A stretch of 64,000 nt of DNA, from NCBI RefSeq assembly GCF_001908725.1, contig NZ_CP018725.1:3100001-3164000 (forward strand), written 5' to 3'. The notes below the pieces were generated by a model. The model was not told the origin of the DNA. It worked only from the letters and a program-made list of their open reading frames with translations, and did no database searches. Shown here one piece after another: positions 47,986-58,149 of this stretch (position 1 is the first letter of the stretch; every line of letters starts with the position of its first letter). The translations under genes and the position numbers were made by a program. Source of the stretch: Xanthomonas vesicatoria ATCC 35937. Its GTDB lineage: Bacteria; Pseudomonadota; Gammaproteobacteria; Xanthomonadales; Xanthomonadaceae.

Positions 47986-50058
47986 ATGCAAGACGCCATT
48001 CTTCAAGCCCTGCGCCGCAATGCGGCCGACGATGCAGTGGCGCTGGCCCGCGAGTGGGCGAGCACTGCGCCGGATAACGCGGCCGCGCACCGCTGGCTCG
48101 GGCTGTCCTTGCAGCAGCAAGGTCAGCCGGCGCTGGCGCTGGCCAGCATCGAAACCGCGCTGGCGCTGACCCCGGAAGACGCCGACCTGCATCTGCTGCG
48201 CGCCGGGCTGCTGCTGGCTACGCGCAACCTGTCGGCGGCCGATGCTGCATTGTCGCGCAGTACCGCGCTGGACCCCAACCAGTTCAACGCCTATGTGATG
48301 CAGGCGCATCTGGCCGTGGCACGCGGCGATCTGGACGATGCCGAGCGGCTGAGCCGCACCGCCGCACGCCTGGCGCCGGAGCATCCGCAGCTGCTGGCGG
48401 TCGATGGCGTGGTGGAGCTGCGTCGCGGCCAGAGCGACCGTGCGCTGTCGCTGCTGACCCGCGCCGCCGAGCAGTTGCCGGACGACCCACGGGTGATGTT
48501 CGCGCTGGGCTTTGCCTATCTGCAGAAGGAACATTTTGCGTTTGCCGAGCGCGCCTTCGAGCGCGTGGTCGAGCTCAATCCGCCGGGCACCGCGCTGCGC
48601 GCCTTCATCGCCCAGCTGGCCCAGCGGCAGGGCCGGCTGGATGATGCGGTAACCGCGATGCAGGGCGTACTGGCCCAGCCCGACGGCGATCGTCCTGCCA
48701 TGCGCCGGCTGGCCGGCGAAATGGAATTGCAGGCCGGCCGCCCCGACCAGGCCGTTGCGCATCTGCGCCTGGCGCTGGCGCATTGGCCGGCCGACCGCCG
48801 CACCTTGCATGCCTTGCTCACCGCCTGGGAGCGTCTGGGCGCGGTGGACGATGCGCGCGACACCCTGGATGCGGCGTTGGCCACCTCCAGCAATGCGCAC
48901 GATCTATGGCTGGCGCGGCTGGCGGTGGAGCCGGTCGGCGGGCCGCAGGCGCAGGCGGTGATCGAGCGCTGGCTGCTGGGCATGCCCGAGCACCTGCCCG
49001 CGCTGGAAGCGCTGATGCGTGTGCACGACATGCAGGGCCATGCCGACGAAGCGGAAATGGTGGCGCGGCAGATCGTGGCGGTGGAGCCGGGCCGCATCAG
49101 CGGCGAGCAGCGCATCGTCGAGGCGCTGCTGGAGCGCGACCCGCCGGCGGCCATCGCCTGTGTCGAATCCTTGATCGAGTCGTTGCCCGAGCCGCAGCAG
49201 ACCGTGCTGCGGCCGTGGCTGGGCAATGTGCAGGACCGCGCCGGCCAGCCCGATGCCGCCCTGGCAACCTGGATGCAATTCCATCGCGAACAGGCCCAGC
49301 ACCGCCTGCCGTTGCCGCCGCAGTCCGCCAAGCAGCCGATGCAATGGCCGGCGCTGGGCAGCATTCCCGACACCGTCACCGCGCGTCCGCTGTTCGTGTG
49401 GGGCACCCCGGGCTCGCATGTCGAACGCCTGATCGCGGTGATGGACGCCGCCACCCCGCTGGTGCGCGGCGACCGTTACGGGGCCACGCCGCCGTCGGAC
49501 GCGTTGCAGAGCTACCGCAGCGTCGAGCAATTGGCATCGGGCGAACTGGCGCCGATGGCCTTGGTGGAAGGCTGGAAGGCGCAGCTGCCGCGCCGCGGCA
49601 TCGACGATGGCAACGTCATCGACTGGCTGCTGTGGTGGGACAACACCTTGCTCACCGCACTGCGCCCGCATCTGCCCGAAGGGCGGCTGGCGATCGCGCT
49701 GCGCGACCCGCGCGACATGCTGCTGGACTGGCTCTCGGCCGGCGCGTCCGCCCCGCTGGCCGTGCAGTCGCCGCAGCAGGCCACCGACTGGCTGCTGGCC
49801 GCGCTGGAACAGCTGGCCGTGCTGCACGAACGCGATCTGTACCCGCACCGGATCATCCGCCTGGATGGCATCGAAAGCGATCCGCAGGGAATCTCCACCG
49901 CGCTGGAACAGGCGTTCGGGTTGAACTTCCCGCTGGTCGAACCACGTGGCCCGGCGCGCCTGGCCTCCGGCCGCTGGCGCAATTACCGCAACGTGCTCGG
50001 TGCCCAGTTCGACCTGCTCACGTTGATCGCAGTGCGCTTCGGCTATCCGCAGGACTGA
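47986..50058 (+). CDS. TPR protein with C-terminal sulfotransferase-like domain
   Basis: A 690-residue protein. The first 400 residues are TPR units (for example RWLGLSLQQQGQPALALASI, LMRVHDMQGHADEAEMVA), and the C-terminal 250 resemble sulfotransferases: FVWGTPGSHVERLIAVMDA near a P-loop position and the later RDPRDMLLDWLSAG, near the 3'-phosphate contact. The P-loop differs from the usual PRSGTT-type, so activity is uncertain. TPR-sulfotransferase fusions are common in this family and may modify peptides or glycans. It stands alone after the hydrolase gene. Confidence 0.8.
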   Translation: MQDAILQALRRNAADDAVALAREWASTAPDNAAAHRWLGLSLQQQGQPALALASIETALALTPEDADLHLLRAGLLLATRNLSAADAALSRSTALDPNQFNAYVMQAHLAVARGDLDDAERLSRTAARLAPEHPQLLAVDGVVELRRGQSDRALSLLTRAAEQLPDDPRVMFALGFAYLQKEHFAFAERAFERVVELNPPGTALRAFIAQLAQRQGRLDDAVTAMQGVLAQPDGDRPAMRRLAGEMELQAGRPDQAVAHLRLALAHWPADRRTLHALLTAWERLGAVDDARDTLDAALATSSNAHDLWLARLAVEPVGGPQAQAVIERWLLGMPEHLPALEALMRVHDMQGHADEAEMVARQIVAVEPGRISGEQRIVEALLERDPPAAIACVESLIESLPEPQQTVLRPWLGNVQDRAGQPDAALATWMQFHREQAQHRLPLPPQSAKQPMQWPALGSIPDTVTARPLFVWGTPGSHVERLIAVMDAATPLVRGDRYGATPPSDALQSYRSVEQLASGELAPMALVEGWKAQLPRRGIDDGNVIDWLLWWDNTLLTALRPHLPEGRLAIALRDPRDMLLDWLSAGASAPLAVQSPQQATDWLLAALEQLAVLHERDLYPHRIIRLDGIESDPQGISTALEQAFGLNFPLVEPRGPARLASGRWRNYRNVLGAQFDLLTLIAVRFGYPQD

Positions 50059-50098
50059 CCCACGGTCCTTCGCCTGTATCTCAGGCGCAAGGCTGTCG

Positions 50099-50172
50099 CA
50101 GGAGCGGACCCGGCCGCGACGAGGCGCGACCGATACCGGTGAAGCCCGTCGCGGCCAGGTCCGCTCCTACGG
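50099..50172. repeat. REP-like pair in inverted orientation
   Basis: CAGGAGCGGACCCGGCCGCG at 50099 faces GTCGCGGCCAGGTCCGCTCC from 50148, separated by a short spacer. It lies in the 365-base gap after the TPR-sulfotransferase gene. The rest of that gap shows nothing else. Confidence 0.85.
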
Positions 50173-50423
50173 ATGTCCCGATGGCGCAGTGCACGTGGAT
50201 GGCGATCGGCGGTTCACGATGCATGCGAACCGTGCCAGGCGAGTGACAGGCCAACGGCTGGCGCACGGTTCGCTCGGGTTGCACTGCCTACTGTGCACGG
50301 TGAAGCGCCTGGCACCGCATGCACGCAACTGCCCCGGCCGCGCCACACAAGGTTCCACTGTGGCGGCTTCCGTTGCCGCGCCAATCCAGGCAGGCTGAGC
50401 GCTTGGATCCACGGAGACTTTGC

Positions 50424-51035
50424 ATGCGTCTGACCAGCACCAGCATCGAAAACGGCAAGCCCATCGCAGTGGAATTTGCGGCCGGCACACCGGAGGGCTT
50501 TGCGCCCAACCGCAACCCGCATTTGGCCTGGAGCGACGTCCCGCACGGCACGCGCTCGTTCGCGCTGCTGTGCCTGGACCCGGATGTGCCGACGGTGCCG
50601 GAGACGGTGGGGCGCGAGGATGTGCAGATCCCGGTCGAGCAGCCACGCACCGATTTTGTGCATTGGGCGATGGCCGACATCCCCGCCGACGTGCACGAGA
50701 TTGCGGCAGGCAGCTGCAGCGACGGCTTTGTGCCCAAGGGCAAGCAGCAGCCGGCCGGCCCGGCCGGTGCACGCCAGGGCCTGAACTCCTACACGCAGTG
50801 GTTTGCCGGCAACCCCGACATGGCCGGCGACTACCTGGGCTACGACGGCCCGTACCCGCCGTTCAATGACCTACGTGTGCACCGCTATTTCTTCCGCGTG
50901 TTCGCACTGGATGTGGCCACGCTCAGCCTGCCGGCCAGCTTCACTGCAGCCGATGTGCTGTCGGCCATCCAGGGCCACGTGCTCGCCGAAGCGGCGTTAC
51001 ATGGCACCTACACGCTGAATCCCTCGCTGCGCTGA
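50424..51035 (+). CDS. YbhB/YbcL-family (PEBP-like) protein
   Basis: A 203-residue protein of the phosphatidylethanolamine-binding fold. NPHLAWSDVPHGTRSFALLC and CLDPDVPTVPE form the first block; FVHWAMADIPADV and GYDGPYPPFNDLRVHRYFFRVFAL the ligand-site blocks. The ATG at 50424 is preceded by CGGAGAC; an upstream extension is not conserved. No signal peptide is seen, so it is probably cytoplasmic. Its role in bacteria is unknown. Confidence 0.9.
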   Translation: MRLTSTSIENGKPIAVEFAAGTPEGFAPNRNPHLAWSDVPHGTRSFALLCLDPDVPTVPETVGREDVQIPVEQPRTDFVHWAMADIPADVHEIAAGSCSDGFVPKGKQQPAGPAGARQGLNSYTQWFAGNPDMAGDYLGYDGPYPPFNDLRVHRYFFRVFALDVATLSLPASFTAADVLSAIQGHVLAEAALHGTYTLNPSLR

Positions 51036-51391
51036 GACCGCACGTCCCGATCGCATGGCCGAAGGTATCGCGGTCGGGAACAGGCGAAGAATGCATGCGG
51101 CAGAGCGTATTTTTGCGCACGGGAACGCGAGTCGTGCGGCCCTCGCACGCAGGCGCCGATGCGCGGTTGGCGTGCCTGCCGGACCTTACCGGCAGTGGAC
51201 CGATGTGCGTTGACCGATGCGACGCATCAGGCCGTCGATGCCAGCCGATGCTGCGCTGCGCGACGCATCAGCGCGTCGCATCTGCCTGATCGGCATGACC
51301 GGCGCAGTGGGTCAACTGCACAGCCGGACCTGCAGCAGCCCGACATCAAACCCATCCCGGCTCCCCATTCCTGATCCCGGACCACGACCCG
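51036..51391. other. intergenic region, nothing recognised
   Basis: The gap after the PEBP gene holds two GACGCATCAG words about 60 bases apart and a stretch rich in GATCC-like words near the end. I could not support a gene or regulatory element. Confidence 0.4.
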
Positions 51392-52197
51392 CTAACCGCT
51401 CGCTTCGATCATCTGCTCCAGCACATACACCCCCGCACCCTCCCGGCCAGCGGCTGCCGGATAGCGGGTGACCCGCAGCAAGGTGCGGATGCCGGCTTCG
51501 TGGTCGAAACCTTCAATCGTGCCGTCGAAGGTTTGCCAGGATGCGGTCGCAGGCTGTCCATCGATGCGCTCGCGCAGTTGCAGGCAGGCGCGGGCCGGGT
51601 CGGAGCGCAGGGCGCGGTGTCGGCCGCCACTTCGATCAGCAGCGTCTGCCCGTGCTCACCGTAGCGGGTGCTTGCCGTGGGCATGCCATTGAAGAGCAGG
51701 CGGGTGCCATCGCTGCGGGTCAGGGTCAGCCGCGGCGCGGCTTGTGCGGTGTCCAGCGTCACCGCGAAGCGGCCGGACAACGCCTCGCTGGCAGCACGTT
51801 CCTGGGGCATTTTTTGTGGCTGCGTACAGAGGCGTTTGCTCGAGACCACCCGGCCGATCTGCAGCTGGGTATCGGCCACGCTGTAGTTGGCACCCAGCGC
51901 ATTGCAGGTCTCGCTGACCTGGATGCGTTGATCGGCAAAGTCCAGTTGCAGCGGCGCGCTGCCGGCGACGAACAGGCTGCGCAAGCCGGTGCCATGCGCA
52001 TCGCTGGCCTGCTGCAGCTGCCAGTGCTGTGCTTGCAAGGCGGTACGTAACGGGGCGTTGTCGCGGACGGGCGCAGCAGCTGCGGTCGAGGCAGCAGGTG
52101 TGTCTGGCGCGCCGCCGCCGGCACCGGGCGTCGCGCCCGAGCCGCAGGCCGTCACGCCCGCCGCCAGCAGGGCTGGTGCAAAGAACACGGCACGCAT
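51392..52197 (-). pseudogene. META/HslJ plus DUF4377 lipoprotein gene with an apparent -1 frameshift
   Basis: The gene starts as a 262-residue opening with a lipoprotein signal (Cys18 in VTAC), an Ala-rich spacer, and a META-like domain (RLLFNGMPTAST, SETCNALGANYSV). After VAADTAPC the ATG frame turns into Cys/Ser/Pro-rich nonsense ending at 51409. The -1 frame reads on as a normal DUF4377 tail: RSDPARACLQLRERIDG, ASWQTFDGTIEGFDHEAG and GVYVLEQMIEASG, ending in TAG at 51392. One missing C near 51607 would restore TGC-CGC-TCC-GAC. Either a real deletion or a sequencing error. An intact protein would be about 268 residues. Confidence 0.8.
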
Positions 52198-52329
52198 CGG
52201 CGGCTCCCGGTAACAAGGCCTCAGTGATACCGCCAGCGTGCGGCGGCGGCAATGACCGGGGTCACTGCCCGTGCAGTTGCCCTGCCGGCCGCAGCGATGG
52301 CGACCGGCAGGACCGCTGCGCGTTGCGGC

Positions 52330-53124
52330 TCAGGCCGCGACTGGCAACCACAGCAGCAAGGCCGCACCGAGCACGATGCGGTACACCGCAAATACGGTGA
52401 AGCGGTGCTTCTTGATGTAACCCAGCAGCCACTTCACCACCACAAAGCCGGTGATGGTCGCTGCCACGAAGGCTACTGCCACGTCGGCCCAGTTTTCGCT
52501 GCCGAAGCCGCCTTCCTTGTACATCTCCAGCAGCGCGTAACCGCTGGCCGCAAACATGGTGGGGATGCCGACCATGAACACGAAGTCCGCCGCCGCCGAG
52601 CGCTTGCTCAGGCCCAGCAGCATGGCCAGGAAGATCGCCGAAGCCGAGCGCGAGGTACCGGGGAATACGCCGGCCACCACCTGCGCCAGGCCCACGGCAA
52701 TGGCCACCTTCCAGGTCACCACGTCGCGCTCGGGCAGCTTGCCGGCAAAGTGCTCGGCCACCAGCATCCACAGGCCGCCAATCAGCAGTGCCCAGGCTAC
52801 CGGATGCACGGTTTCCGGCAACTGCCAGCCGGCCTTGCGCACGATCAGCCCCACCACCGCCGTGACCAGGAAGGCCACGCCGATCTTGAGTACGTAATCG
52901 CGGTTGTCGCGCTCGCCCAGGCCGGTGGCCAGGGTCCACAGCTTCTGTCGCAGCGCCAGGCAGATGGCCAGGATGGCGCCGGCCTGGATGACGATATTGA
53001 AGAAGTCAGAACGGCGTCCGAGCCATTGTTCGGCGATCAACAGGTGGCCGGTGCTGGAGATCGGCAGAAATTCGGTCAAGCCTTCGAGAATGCCCAACAG
53101 CAGGGCGGAAATCAGATCGGACAT
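52330..53124 (-). CDS. uppP: undecaprenyl-diphosphatase
   Basis: A 264-residue membrane enzyme that dephosphorylates undecaprenyl diphosphate on the outer face of the inner membrane, recycling the carrier for peptidoglycan and other cell-wall polymers; overproduction gives bacitracin resistance. The motifs EGLTEFLPISSTGHLLIAE and PGTSRSASAIFLAMLLGLS are both clear, with about eight hydrophobic segments. The ATG at 53124 is chosen; the upstream frame would run into the glnA promoter. It diverges from glnA. Confidence 0.96.
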   Translation of the reverse strand: MSDLISALLLGILEGLTEFLPISSTGHLLIAEQWLGRRSDFFNIVIQAGAILAICLALRQKLWTLATGLGERDNRDYVLKIGVAFLVTAVVGLIVRKAGWQLPETVHPVAWALLIGGLWMLVAEHFAGKLPERDVVTWKVAIAVGLAQVVAGVFPGTSRSASAIFLAMLLGLSKRSAAADFVFMVGIPTMFAASGYALLEMYKEGGFGSENWADVAVAFVAATITGFVVVKWLLGYIKKHRFTVFAVYRIVLGAALLLWLPVAA

Positions 53125-53174
53125 CGGACGTGAGGAGAGGATTGGGGGAGGCGCCAGGATAGTGCATTGCGGCA

Positions 53175-53191
53175 TGCACCATATCGGTGCA
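53175..53191. promoter_or_regulatory. NtrC enhancer site 1 before glnA
   Basis: TGCACC-N5-GGTGCA, an exact match to the NtrC consensus. Its centre (53183) lies 31 bp from that of site 2, three helical turns. Confidence 0.88.
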
Positions 53192-53205
53192 TACTCAATG
53201 TAGAT

Positions 53206-53222
53206 CGCACCAATTTGGTGCA
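53206..53222. promoter_or_regulatory. NtrC enhancer site 2 before glnA
   Basis: CGCACC-N5-GGTGCA, one base off the consensus. Centre at 53214, about 73 bases before the -24 element, similar to the paired sites before E. coli glnA. Confidence 0.85.
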
Positions 53223-53285
53223 GCCTTGCCGCGAGCGGTCTCAAGTGATGCAAGCAAAATCAACGACTTGTGAAAGTCAGCGATT

Positions 53286-53301
53286 TGGCATGGTCCCTGC
53301 T
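53286..53301 (+). promoter_or_regulatory. sigma-54 promoter for glnA
   Basis: TTGGCATGGTCCCTGCT has GG and GC exactly 10 bases apart, as the -24/-12 element needs. Expected start of transcription is near 53312, giving a leader of about 37 bases. Ribosome site GAGGT is at 53336. Confidence 0.88.
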
Positions 53302-53348
53302 GTAGTACCGCCCACGAGCCACTTCACTCCAATCCGAGGTTTCTTCCG

Positions 53349-54758
53349 ATGTCCGTGGAAAACGTTGAAAAGCTGATCAAGGACAACAAGGTCGAATTTG
53401 TCGACCTGCGCTTCGTCGATATGCGTGGTGTACAGCAGCACATCACCTTTCCGGCCAACATCATCGAGCCGGCGTTGTTCGAAGAAGGCAAGATGTTCGA
53501 CGGCAGCTCGATCGCGGGTTGGAAGGGCATCAACGAGTCGGACATGGTGTTGCTGCCCGACGCCGGCACCGCGTACCTGGATCCGTTCTTCGCCGATCCG
53601 ACCATCGTGCTGACCTGCGACATTCTCGACCCGGCCACCATGCAGAGCTATGAGCGCGACCCGCGCGGCATCGCCAAGCGCGCCGAAGCCTATCTGAAGT
53701 CCTCCGGCACCGCCGACCAGGCCTTCTTCGGCCCGGAGCCGGAATTTTTCATCTTCGATTCGGTGCGCTTCGCCAACGACATGGGTCACACCTTCTTCCA
53801 GGTGGGGTCCGAAGAGGCTGCCTGGAACACCGGTGCCAAGTACGACGGCGGCAACAGCGGCTACCGTCCGGGCGTGAAGGGCGGCTACTTCCCGGTTCCT
53901 CCGACCGACACCCTGCACGACCTGCGCGCGGAGATGATCAAGACGCTGGAGCAGGTCGGCATCGAGACCGAAGTGCACCACCACGAAGTGGCCACCGCCG
54001 GCCAGTGCGAGATCGGCACCAAGTTCAGCTCGCTGGTGCAGAAGGCCGACGAACTGCTGACGATGAAGTACATCATCAAGAACGTCGCCTACCGCAACGG
54101 CAAGACCGCAACCTTCATGCCCAAGCCGATCGTTGGCGACAACGGCTCGGGCATGCACGTGCACCAGTCGCTGACCAAGGGCGGCACCAACCTGTTCGCC
54201 GGTGACGGTTACGGTGGCCTGTCGCAGATGGCGTTGTGGTACATCGGCGGCATCTTCAAGCATGCTCGCGCCATCAACGCCTTCTCCAACTCCGGCACCA
54301 ACAGCTACAAGCGTCTGGTTCCGGGCTTCGAAGCGCCGGTGATGCTGGCCTATTCGGCGCGTAACCGCTCGGCGTCGTGCCGCATTCCGTGGGTCACCAA
54401 CCCGAAGGCCCGCCGCATCGAAATGCGCTTCCCCGATCCGTTGCAGTCCGGCTACCTGACCTTCACCGCGCTGATGATGGCCGGCCTGGACGGCATCAAG
54501 AACCAGATCGACCCGGGCGCCCCGAGCGACAAGGACCTGTACGACCTGCCGCCGGAAGAAGAAAAGCTGATCCCGCAGGTGTGCTCCAGCCTGGACCAGG
54601 CACTGGAAGCGCTGGACAAGGACCGCGAGTTCCTCAAGGCCGGCGGCGTGATGAGCGACGACTTCATCGACGGCTACATCGCGCTGAAGATGCAGGAAGT
54701 CACCAAGTTCCGAGCTGCGACCCACCCGTTGGAGTACCAGCTGTACTACGGCAACTGA
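53349..54758 (+). CDS. glnA: glutamine synthetase type I
   Basis: A 469-residue GSI-beta enzyme that makes glutamine from glutamate, ammonia and ATP as a dodecamer. [12 protein letters not shown] (N-terminal domain), [10 protein letters not shown] (ATP-binding), [13 protein letters not shown] and the adenylylation site Tyr398 in [10 protein letters not shown] are present. Adenylylation by GlnE with the PII protein GlnK is the expected switch. Transcription is by sigma-54 and NtrC from the elements upstream. The uppP gene diverges. The ribosome site GAGGT is 9 bases ahead. Confidence 0.98.
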   Translation: MSVENVEKLIKDNKVEFVDLRFVDMRGVQQHITFPANIIEPALFEEGKMFDGSSIAGWKGINESDMVLLPDAGTAYLDPFFADPTIVLTCDILDPATMQSYERDPRGIAKRAEAYLKSSGTADQAFFGPEPEFFIFDSVRFANDMGHTFFQVGSEEAAWNTGAKYDGGNSGYRPGVKGGYFPVPPTDTLHDLRAEMIKTLEQVGIETEVHHHEVATAGQCEIGTKFSSLVQKADELLTMKYIIKNVAYRNGKTATFMPKPIVGDNGSGMHVHQSLTKGGTNLFAGDGYGGLSQMALWYIGGIFKHARAINAFSNSGTNSYKRLVPGFEAPVMLAYSARNRSASCRIPWVTNPKARRIEMRFPDPLQSGYLTFTALMMAGLDGIKNQIDPGAPSDKDLYDLPPEEEKLIPQVCSSLDQALEALDKDREFLKAGGVMSDDFIDGYIALKMQEVTKFRAATHPLEYQLYYGN

Positions 54759-54771
54759 GTTCCACCGCGGT

Positions 54772-54805
54772 GATGGCGGAGGCCCCCCCTCCCACCTCCG
54801 CCATC
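54772..54805 (+). terminator. 11-bp hairpin after glnA
   Basis: GATGGCGGAGG pairs perfectly with CCTCCGCCATC over a 12-base loop, 13 bases after the stop. No T-run. It may reduce read-through into glnK rather than end it. Confidence 0.5.
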
Positions 54806-54903
54806 GCCGCACATGTTCGATGGCTTCCTGGCACCACCAGGGAGCCCTGGGGTACGAGAGAGCACACCGTTCGCAACGCGCGGGCCTGACCTCTCCCACG
54901 AGG

Positions 54904-54969
54904 CGGATGCTTGGCATCCGTCGGGGTCTGCGCGATCCGCGAACGATTGGATGCCGGGGTTGGCATCCA
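54904..54969 (+). other. two related hairpins in the glnK leader region
   Basis: The first hairpin is CGGATGC-TTG-GCATCCG; the second is TGGATGCC-GGGGTT-GGCATCCA. Arm 2 and arm 3 can also pair with each other, so the two structures are exclusive. No function is known. Confidence 0.5.
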
Positions 54970-54978
54970 GGTGAATGA

Positions 54979-55371
<393 letters not shown>

Positions 55372-55393
55372 GTCCCCCACCTCTGGAGTTCGT

Positions 55394-56836
55394 ATGAAGA
55401 CAGCTCTGTTTGCCGGGTGGAAAGCCCGGTTCTATAGCGTGTGCATGCTGATGCTGTTCAGCGCGCTGGTGGTGGGCAGCATGGGCAGCGCACAGGCGCA
55501 GTCCACCCCGCAGGTCACCCCGTTGCCAACCGAGCCGGTCACCACCGAACCGCTGCCGTCTGCGCAACCGGCCGCCGCGCCGGTGGCTGCCGCCGACGCC
55601 GCGCCGGTGGTCGACAAGGGCGACGTGGCCTGGATGCTGACCTCCACGCTGCTGGTGCTGCTGATGGTGGTGCCGGGCCTGGCGTTGTTCTACGGCGGCA
55701 TGGTGCGCGCCAAGAACGTGTTGTCGGTGCTGATCCAGGTTGCCACGGTGTTTTCGCTGCTGACCATCCTGTGGGTGCTATACGGCTACAGCCTGGCGTT
55801 TTCCGGCGAAGGCCCGTGGATCGGCAACCTGGACAAGGCGCTGCTCAAGGGCGTGACCATCGAAAGCCTGTCGGCCACCTTCACCAAGGGCGTGAGCCTG
55901 CCGGAATACGTGTTCATCGGGTTCCAGGCGACCTTTGCCGGCATTACCGGCGCGCTGATCGTCGGTGCCTTTGCCGAACGCGCCAAGTTCGCCGCGGTGC
56001 TGCTGTTCTCGGTGATCTGGTTCACCTTCGGCTATCTGCCGCTGGCGCACATGGTCTGGGCCACCGGCGGCTATCTGTTCGGGCTGGGCGCGCTGGATTT
56101 TGCCGGCGGCACCGTGGTGCACATCAATGCCGGTATCGCCGGTCTGGTGGGCGCCTACTTCGTCGGCAAGCGCGCCGGGTTGGGGCGTGAGGCGATCAAG
56201 CCGCACAACGTCACCCTGACCTTCGTCGGCGCCTCGTTGCTGTGGGTGGGCTGGTTCGGCTTCAATGCCGGCTCCAACCTGGAAGCCAATGCCGGTGCGG
56301 CGCTGGCCTTCCTCAACACCTTGCTGGCCACCGCCGCCGCCATCCTGGGCTGGTCGCTCACCGAGAAGATCATCAAGGGCAAGTCGTCCGCCCTCGGTGT
56401 GGCCTCGGGCATGGTCGCCGGCCTGGTCGGCATTACCCCGGCCTGCGGCACCGTGGGTCCGTTCGGCGCGATTGTCATTGGCCTGGCGGCTGGCGTGCTG
56501 TGCGTGTGGGGCGTCACCGGTCTGAAGCGCCTGCTCGGCGCCGACGACAGCCTGGACGTGTTCGGCGTGCATGGCCTGGGCGGCATCATCGGCGCCATCC
56601 TGACCGGTGTGTTCTCGGCGGCTTCGCTGGGCGGCCAGAAGGGCGGCGATTACGACATCGTGCATCAGGTCGGCATCCAGGCCCTGGGCGTGGGCATCAC
56701 CGTGGTGTGGATCGGCGTGGTGTCGGTGGTCGGGTTCCTGGTGGCCAAGCTGGTGTTCGGCCTGCGCGTCACCGAAGAAGCCGAGCGCGAGGGGTTGGAC
56801 ATCACCTCGCACGGCGAAGCCGCATACGAGTCCTGA
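55394..56836 (+). CDS. amtB: ammonium transporter
   Basis: A 480-residue protein with a signal peptide and a Pro/Ala-rich exposed stretch (residues about 28-70) before the channel. It has eleven membrane segments; DKGDVAWMLTSTLLVLLMVVPGLALFYGG, HVWATGGYLFGLGALDFAGGTVVHINAG-like blocks and the pore His region (VFGVHGLGGIIGAILTG) match the family. It brings NH4+ into the cell and is closed by GlnK. The terminator at 56876 ends the pair. Confidence 0.95.
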   Translation: MKTALFAGWKARFYSVCMLMLFSALVVGSMGSAQAQSTPQVTPLPTEPVTTEPLPSAQPAAAPVAAADAAPVVDKGDVAWMLTSTLLVLLMVVPGLALFYGGMVRAKNVLSVLIQVATVFSLLTILWVLYGYSLAFSGEGPWIGNLDKALLKGVTIESLSATFTKGVSLPEYVFIGFQATFAGITGALIVGAFAERAKFAAVLLFSVIWFTFGYLPLAHMVWATGGYLFGLGALDFAGGTVVHINAGIAGLVGAYFVGKRAGLGREAIKPHNVTLTFVGASLLWVGWFGFNAGSNLEANAGAALAFLNTLLATAAAILGWSLTEKIIKGKSSALGVASGMVAGLVGITPACGTVGPFGAIVIGLAAGVLCVWGVTGLKRLLGADDSLDVFGVHGLGGIIGAILTGVFSAASLGGQKGGDYDIVHQVGIQALGVGITVVWIGVVSVVGFLVAKLVFGLRVTEEAEREGLDITSHGEAAYES

Positions 56837-56875
56837 GCATGCACACCCGCGGCGCGATCTCCGCGGGTGGCGCAA

Positions 56876-56908
56876 CCAACCCGGCCGGCGCTGCCCGCGC
56901 CGGGTTGG
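56876..56908 (+). terminator. rho-independent terminator of glnK-amtB
   Basis: CCAACCCGGC pairs with GCCGGGTTGG, followed at once by TTTCTG. A second hairpin (ACCCGCGG/CCGCGGGT) stands just before, at 56845-56868. Confidence 0.75.
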
Positions 56909-57084
56909 TTTCTGCCGCGGCCGGTGTCGGCGCGGCCTTATTGCCGAGGTTCTGCATGACCAGCCCTACGCCCGGCGCTGTCGGCACGGATGCGAACCGG
57001 GTTTGGCCATGCCATTGCGACCCGGCCCCAAACACTTCGCTGCACGCTACGTTCGGCGCGCCATTCGCGCACGCCGATGTTGTT

Positions 57085-57101
57085 TGCACTAAATTGGTGC
57101 A
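57085..57101. promoter_or_regulatory. NtrC-type site touching the ntrB start codon
   Basis: TGCACT-N5-GGTGCA has one mismatch to the NtrC consensus. It ends one base before the ATG at 57102. Bound NtrC here would block ntrBC transcription, the expected negative feedback. Confidence 0.75.
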
Positions 57102-58149
57102 ATGCTGATGACGACCTCCACCCCGTCGCTCGACAGCCTGGGCACCCCGGTGGCCTGGGCCGACCGCGAAGGCCGCGTGCTGGGGGTCAACCCAGCATTC
57201 GCGCGTTGGCTCGGCGTCAGCGCACGGCGGCTGGTCGACCAACCGCTGGCGGCGCTGGAAGTGCAGGGCGACGCGCTGGCCCGCTTCCTGCTCAACGACG
57301 AGCGCGACGTGCTGCGCCTGCATCGGCTGGCGCTGGGCCTGCCCAACGACGCGCCACGCTTTGCCGAAGGCTGGCTGTCGCGGCTGGACGATGGCGGTTG
57401 GTTGCTGGAAACCCACCCGGTCGACGAATTCCCCGCGTTGGACCCGACCCACGCGCTGCCCAATGCCCTGAGCGCTGCGCTCAAGGGCCTGGCGCACGAA
57501 CTGCGCAACCCGCTGGCCGGCCTGAAGGGCGCCGCGCAGTTGCTGGCGCGCCGCTCGGCCGGGCGCGATGAAGACGAGCGCGAGCTGATCGAGTTGATCG
57601 GCACCGAGATCGAACGGCTCAACACTTTGCTCGAGCGCCTGCTCTCGCCGTCGCCGCTGCGCCCGCACGACCGCCTCAACATCCACGTGGTGCTCGAACG
57701 CGTGCTGCGCCTGGCCGAGGCCGAGGGCGGCTGGTCGGTGCAGGTGCAACGCGATTACGATCCCAGCATTCCGGACATCCTCGGCGATGTGGACCGGCTC
57801 ACCCAGGCGGTGTGGAACCTGGTGCGCAATGCCTTCCAGGCCGGCGCCACCCGGGTGACCCTGCGCACCCGCGTCGAACATGGCCAGCGCATCCGCGACC
57901 GCGTGCATGCGATGTCGCTGCGGCTGGAAATCATCGACGACGGCGGCGGCGTCCCCGAAGAACTGGCCGAGCACCTGTTCCTGCCGCTGGTCAGTGGCCG
58001 CGCCGAGGGCAGCGGGCTGGGTCTGGCGCTCGCCCAGCAAGTCTCGCGCGAACACCACGGCACGCTGACCTACCGCTCGCGTCCGGGCCATACCGTTTTC
58101 ACCCTGCTGCTGCCCGAGCTGGCCGGCGATCACGACAAGGAGCATCTGC

